A stretch of 64,000 bases of DNA, from contig NZ_JBBIAB010000017.1 in NCBI RefSeq assembly GCF_039634785.1, forward strand, positions 44,747 through 108,746, given 5' to 3'. Below, piece by piece: positions 62,077 through 64,000 of this stretch (position 1 is its first letter; the number at the start of each line of letters is the position of its first letter). Source of the stretch: Tistrella mobilis (GTDB lineage Bacteria > Pseudomonadota > Alphaproteobacteria > Tistrellales > Tistrellaceae). The notes beneath the pieces are model-generated. The model did not search any database. It saw nothing but the letters and a program-made list of their open reading frames with translations, and was not told the origin of the DNA. The position numbers and the translations under genes are program-made.

Positions 62077-63489
62077 ATGTCGAGCCTGCACAGATTGAGC
62101 CTGGTCCGCCTGGCGGAAGAGATCCGCCGCGGTGCGATATCGCCGGTGGATGCGGTCCGTTGCATGATGGACCGGATCGCCGCCCATGACGGCGCGCTTC
62201 ACGCCTTCGCCCATCTGAACGATGCGGCGCTGGATCAGGCGCGCCGGGCCGAGGCGGAGATCGCCGCCGGTCTGGTGCGCGGCCCCCTGCACGGCGTGCC
62301 GCTGGCGGCCAAGGATCTGTTCGACACCGCCGATATGCCGACGGAATTCGGCAGCCCGGTGCTGCGCGGCCGGCGGCCCCGGCGGGATGCCACCGTCATC
62401 GCGCGGCTGCGGGCCGCCGGCGCGATCATTCTGGGCAAGACCACCCTCACCGAGGGGGCCTATGCCGACCACCATCCGGATGTGGTGCCGCCGGTCAACC
62501 CCTGGGGGGCTGCGCATTGGACCGGCACCTCGTCCAGCGGGTCGGGTGTGGCGGTGGCCGCCGGGTTGATCTGGGGCGCGCTCGGCACCGATACCGGCGG
62601 CTCGATCCGCCTGCCCTCCTCATGCTGTGGTGTGACGGGGATCAAGCCGACATGGGGGCGGGTCAGCCGGGCGGGTGCGCTCGCCCTCGCCCCCTCGCTC
62701 GATCATATGGGGCCGATGACCCGCAGCGTTGCCGATGCCGTCACCCTGCTCGGCGTGATGGCCGGCGCCGACCCGCGCGACCCCACCGCATCACAACTTC
62801 CAGTACCTGATTATATGGCAGAACTCGCCAAACCGGTGCGGGGCCTGACCATCGGCATCGACCGCGGGCTGTTGAAGGCGCGGGCCGATGATCAGGTTCT
62901 GGCCTCGATCGAGCATGTGATTGAGGTGATGACCGGGCTCGGCGCGCGGTTCGTGGAGGTCACCCTGCCGCCGATAGAGCCGGCGCTGACCGGCTGGGCG
63001 GTGCAATGTGCGGTCGAGGCCGCCATCGTTCATCGCGAACACTGGTCGACCCGCGCGGCCGACTACGGCCCGCGCCTCGCCGCGCTGATCGAACGCGGCC
63101 ACCGCCACACGGCGTTCGAACTGGCCGAAGCGCAGGAGCACCGCCGCGATTTCGCGGGGGCGATGGAGGCGCTTTACGCCGCCTGCGACGTGCTGCTGAT
63201 CCCCGGCCTGCCGGTGGCGGGCCCGACGCTCGATTTCATGTCCGGCCTGGGCGAAGACCCGGCGGCGATCCTGGCGATCGGCCCGTTCACGGCCCCCTTC
63301 GACGTCTCGGGCCAGCCGACCATCACGGTCCCCTGCGGCACCAGCGAGAAGACCCGCGACGGCGGCGGCATCCCCCTCGGCTGCCAGTTCGCCGGCCCCC
63401 GCTTCGCCGAAGCCCTGATCGCCCGCACCGCCCACGCCTTCCAGACCGCAACCGACTGGCATACACGGCGACCGGAAGGCTATGCGTAA
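62077..63489 (+). CDS. amidase signature family hydrolase
   Basis: A 470-residue amidase. The triad Lys is in GVPLAAKDLFDTADMPTEFG (about 74-93) and the serines are in HWTGTSSSGSGVAVAAGL (about 148-165) and DTGGSIRLPSSCCGVTGIKPT. AHHP-type residues before it (YADHHPDVVPPVNPW) fit the family. GAGGAG lies upstream. It is divergent from the NMT1-type binding protein, and its stop codon is 32 bp from the degenerate end of CRISPR array 2. Substrate unknown; the context suggests a nitrogen compound. Confidence 0.9.
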   Translation: MSSLHRLSLVRLAEEIRRGAISPVDAVRCMMDRIAAHDGALHAFAHLNDAALDQARRAEAEIAAGLVRGPLHGVPLAAKDLFDTADMPTEFGSPVLRGRRPRRDATVIARLRAAGAIILGKTTLTEGAYADHHPDVVPPVNPWGAAHWTGTSSSGSGVAVAAGLIWGALGTDTGGSIRLPSSCCGVTGIKPTWGRVSRAGALALAPSLDHMGPMTRSVADAVTLLGVMAGADPRDPTASQLPVPDYMAELAKPVRGLTIGIDRGLLKARADDQVLASIEHVIEVMTGLGARFVEVTLPPIEPALTGWAVQCAVEAAIVHREHWSTRAADYGPRLAALIERGHRHTAFELAEAQEHRRDFAGAMEALYAACDVLLIPGLPVAGPTLDFMSGLGEDPAAILAIGPFTAPFDVSGQPTITVPCGTSEKTRDGGGIPLGCQFAGPRFAEALIARTAHAFQTATDWHTRRPEGYA

Positions 63490-63520
63490 CCCGCCACAAC
63501 GCCATCCGATCCCGCCCGTG

Positions 63521-63873
63521 GCAGCAATCTACGCAGCGGCAAGGGTGCGACCCTTACAATTTCGGCGGCGCGGCGTGGCGAGCGGTTTCAATCCACGCAC
63601 CCGCAAGGGTGCGACGGAAGTGGATTGTGAAGGGAACCGAGCGGTTCCTGTTTCAATCCACGCACCCGCAAGGGTGCGACCTGCTGCTGGCGCTTATGGT
63701 GCTGCCGCGCCAGGTTTCAATCCACGCACCCGCAAGGGTGCGACCGGTTTCCAGGTCGATGCCGGGGGTCAGCCTCAGTTTCAATCCACGCACCCGCAAG
63801 GGTGCGACCGACGCGGGCACTAGGGGTGAAGGGGTTCTTCACGTTTCAATCCACGCACCCGCAAGGGTGCGAC
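63521..63873 (-). CRISPR. CRISPR array 2, type I-C-like repeats, six repeats, five spacers
   Basis: Repeats of 31 bp (GTTTCAATCCACGCACCCGC then AAGGGTGCGAC) lie at 63521, 63585, 63650, 63714, 63778 and 63843; spacers are 33, 34, 33, 33 and 34 bp. The leftmost repeat has six mismatches and is the old, trailer end. The array repeat differs from array 1 by one missing G and a G-to-A change in the loop. Transcription would run on the minus strand from a leader on the right, but the sequence after the last repeat is not like the leader of array 1. Confidence 0.97.
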
Positions 63874-63880
63874 AACGGGT

Positions 63881-64000
63881 CTAGTACTACAGTTGCGTTT
63901 TTAGGAAAGCCGTGATTCTCTGCGTTCCAGCATGGGGAGGCAGGGCCAATGACGGTTTCCGAGTGGTCAGGAACGCTGATCAAGTGGCAAACAGCGCTTG
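63881..64000 (+). mobile_element. probable insertion-sequence end interrupting CRISPR array 2
   Basis: Seven bases after the last repeat the sequence becomes CTAGTACTACAGTTGCGTTT, which resembles the terminal repeat of some IS701-like elements as I remember them. An open frame starts at 63949. The expected leader-proximal spacer and I-C leader are missing. The element runs out of the window, so its other end and target duplication cannot be seen. Confidence 0.45.
63949..64000 (+). CDS. N-terminus of a possible transposase, cut by window edge
   Basis: Only 17 codons are visible (MTVSEWSGTLIKWQTAL). GGGAGG lies 11-16 nt upstream of the ATG. The W..L..W..L pattern is compatible with the N-terminus of IS701-type transposases, but so short a segment cannot identify a family; the assignment rests mainly on the IS-like end 60 bp upstream. 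Confidence 0.35.
   Translation, partial: MTVSEWSGTLIKWQTAL

Noticed and set aside
63006..63884. A frame running from the amidase gene through CRISPR array 2, with repeated SIHAPARV and FNPRTRKGAT
   Set aside because: The repeated peptides are translated CRISPR repeats, not protein.

Overview
This 64 kb window is high-GC, densely packed bacterial chromosome. The gene families (several fused ABC components, an AaeXAB-type pump, a fused acyl-CoA carboxylase, IclR-free catabolic operons with GntR/LysR/TetR regulators) fit a metabolically versatile free-living alphaproteobacterium, for example a Rhodospirillales/Tistrella-like organism. The taxonomic guess is inference from composition and gene content only. 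I saw no rRNA or tRNA genes.

Layout, left to right. (1) 0-13.3 kb is a phosphorus block on the minus strand: a partial unknown gene, an AT-rich gene-poor gap, pstSCAB (no phoU beside it), then an operon encoding a phosphonopyruvate hydrolase-like enzyme, an aminotransferase and a 2-aminoethylphosphonate-type ABC importer, with a divergent LysR regulator and a class II aldolase-like gene. (2) 13.7-20.6 kb is a two-gene conflict-type module: a TIR-STAND protein with about a dozen nearly identical 47-residue TPR-like repeats, followed 37 bp later by a membrane protein with Rossmann (TrkA-N-like), RyR-like and SLOG-like regions. (3) 20.7-31.8 kb is a peptide/acyl-peptide uptake and hydrolysis region (Opp/Dpp-type transporter with a fused double ATPase, a C45 self-processing amidohydrolase, an alpha/beta hydrolase, a GntR regulator with two winged helices, PaiB and an amidase), peppered with covarying palindromic repeats. 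(4) 31.8-35.9 kb is an AaeA-AaeX-AaeB-like efflux system with a divergent AraC regulator. (5) 36.0-40.5 kb is a minus-strand RiPP cluster: a 51-residue precursor with a convincing lasso-peptide core, an asparagine-synthetase-like cyclase, a sulfotransferase-like protein, a PqqD-like recognition protein and a 2OG-Fe(II) oxygenase.

(6) 40.6-52.5 kb holds acyl-CoA metabolism: Lrp, an acetoacetate-decarboxylase-family protein, a CaiB/racemase-family protein, a diguanylate cyclase, an acyl-CoA synthetase, a 1110-residue biotin-dependent carboxylase fusion, a branched-chain-type binding protein and a TetR regulator. (7) 52.5-53.6 kb has a small Cys-rich protein gene, a MITE-like repeat and a five-repeat CRISPR array with a type I-C-like leader but no cas genes. 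(8) 53.7-63.5 kb has an MFS transporter, a carbamoylase-hydrolase-aminotransferase-SDR operon, 1.5 kb of nested tandem repeats built from the MITE-like element, an NMT1-type binding protein and an amidase. (9) The window ends in a second CRISPR array of a slightly different repeat, whose leader-side end appears to be interrupted by the end of an insertion sequence.

The two most interesting systems are the TIR-STAND-TPR / TM-Rossmann-RyR-SLOG gene pair and the lasso-peptide cluster with sulfotransferase and oxygenase genes but no recognisable leader peptidase.
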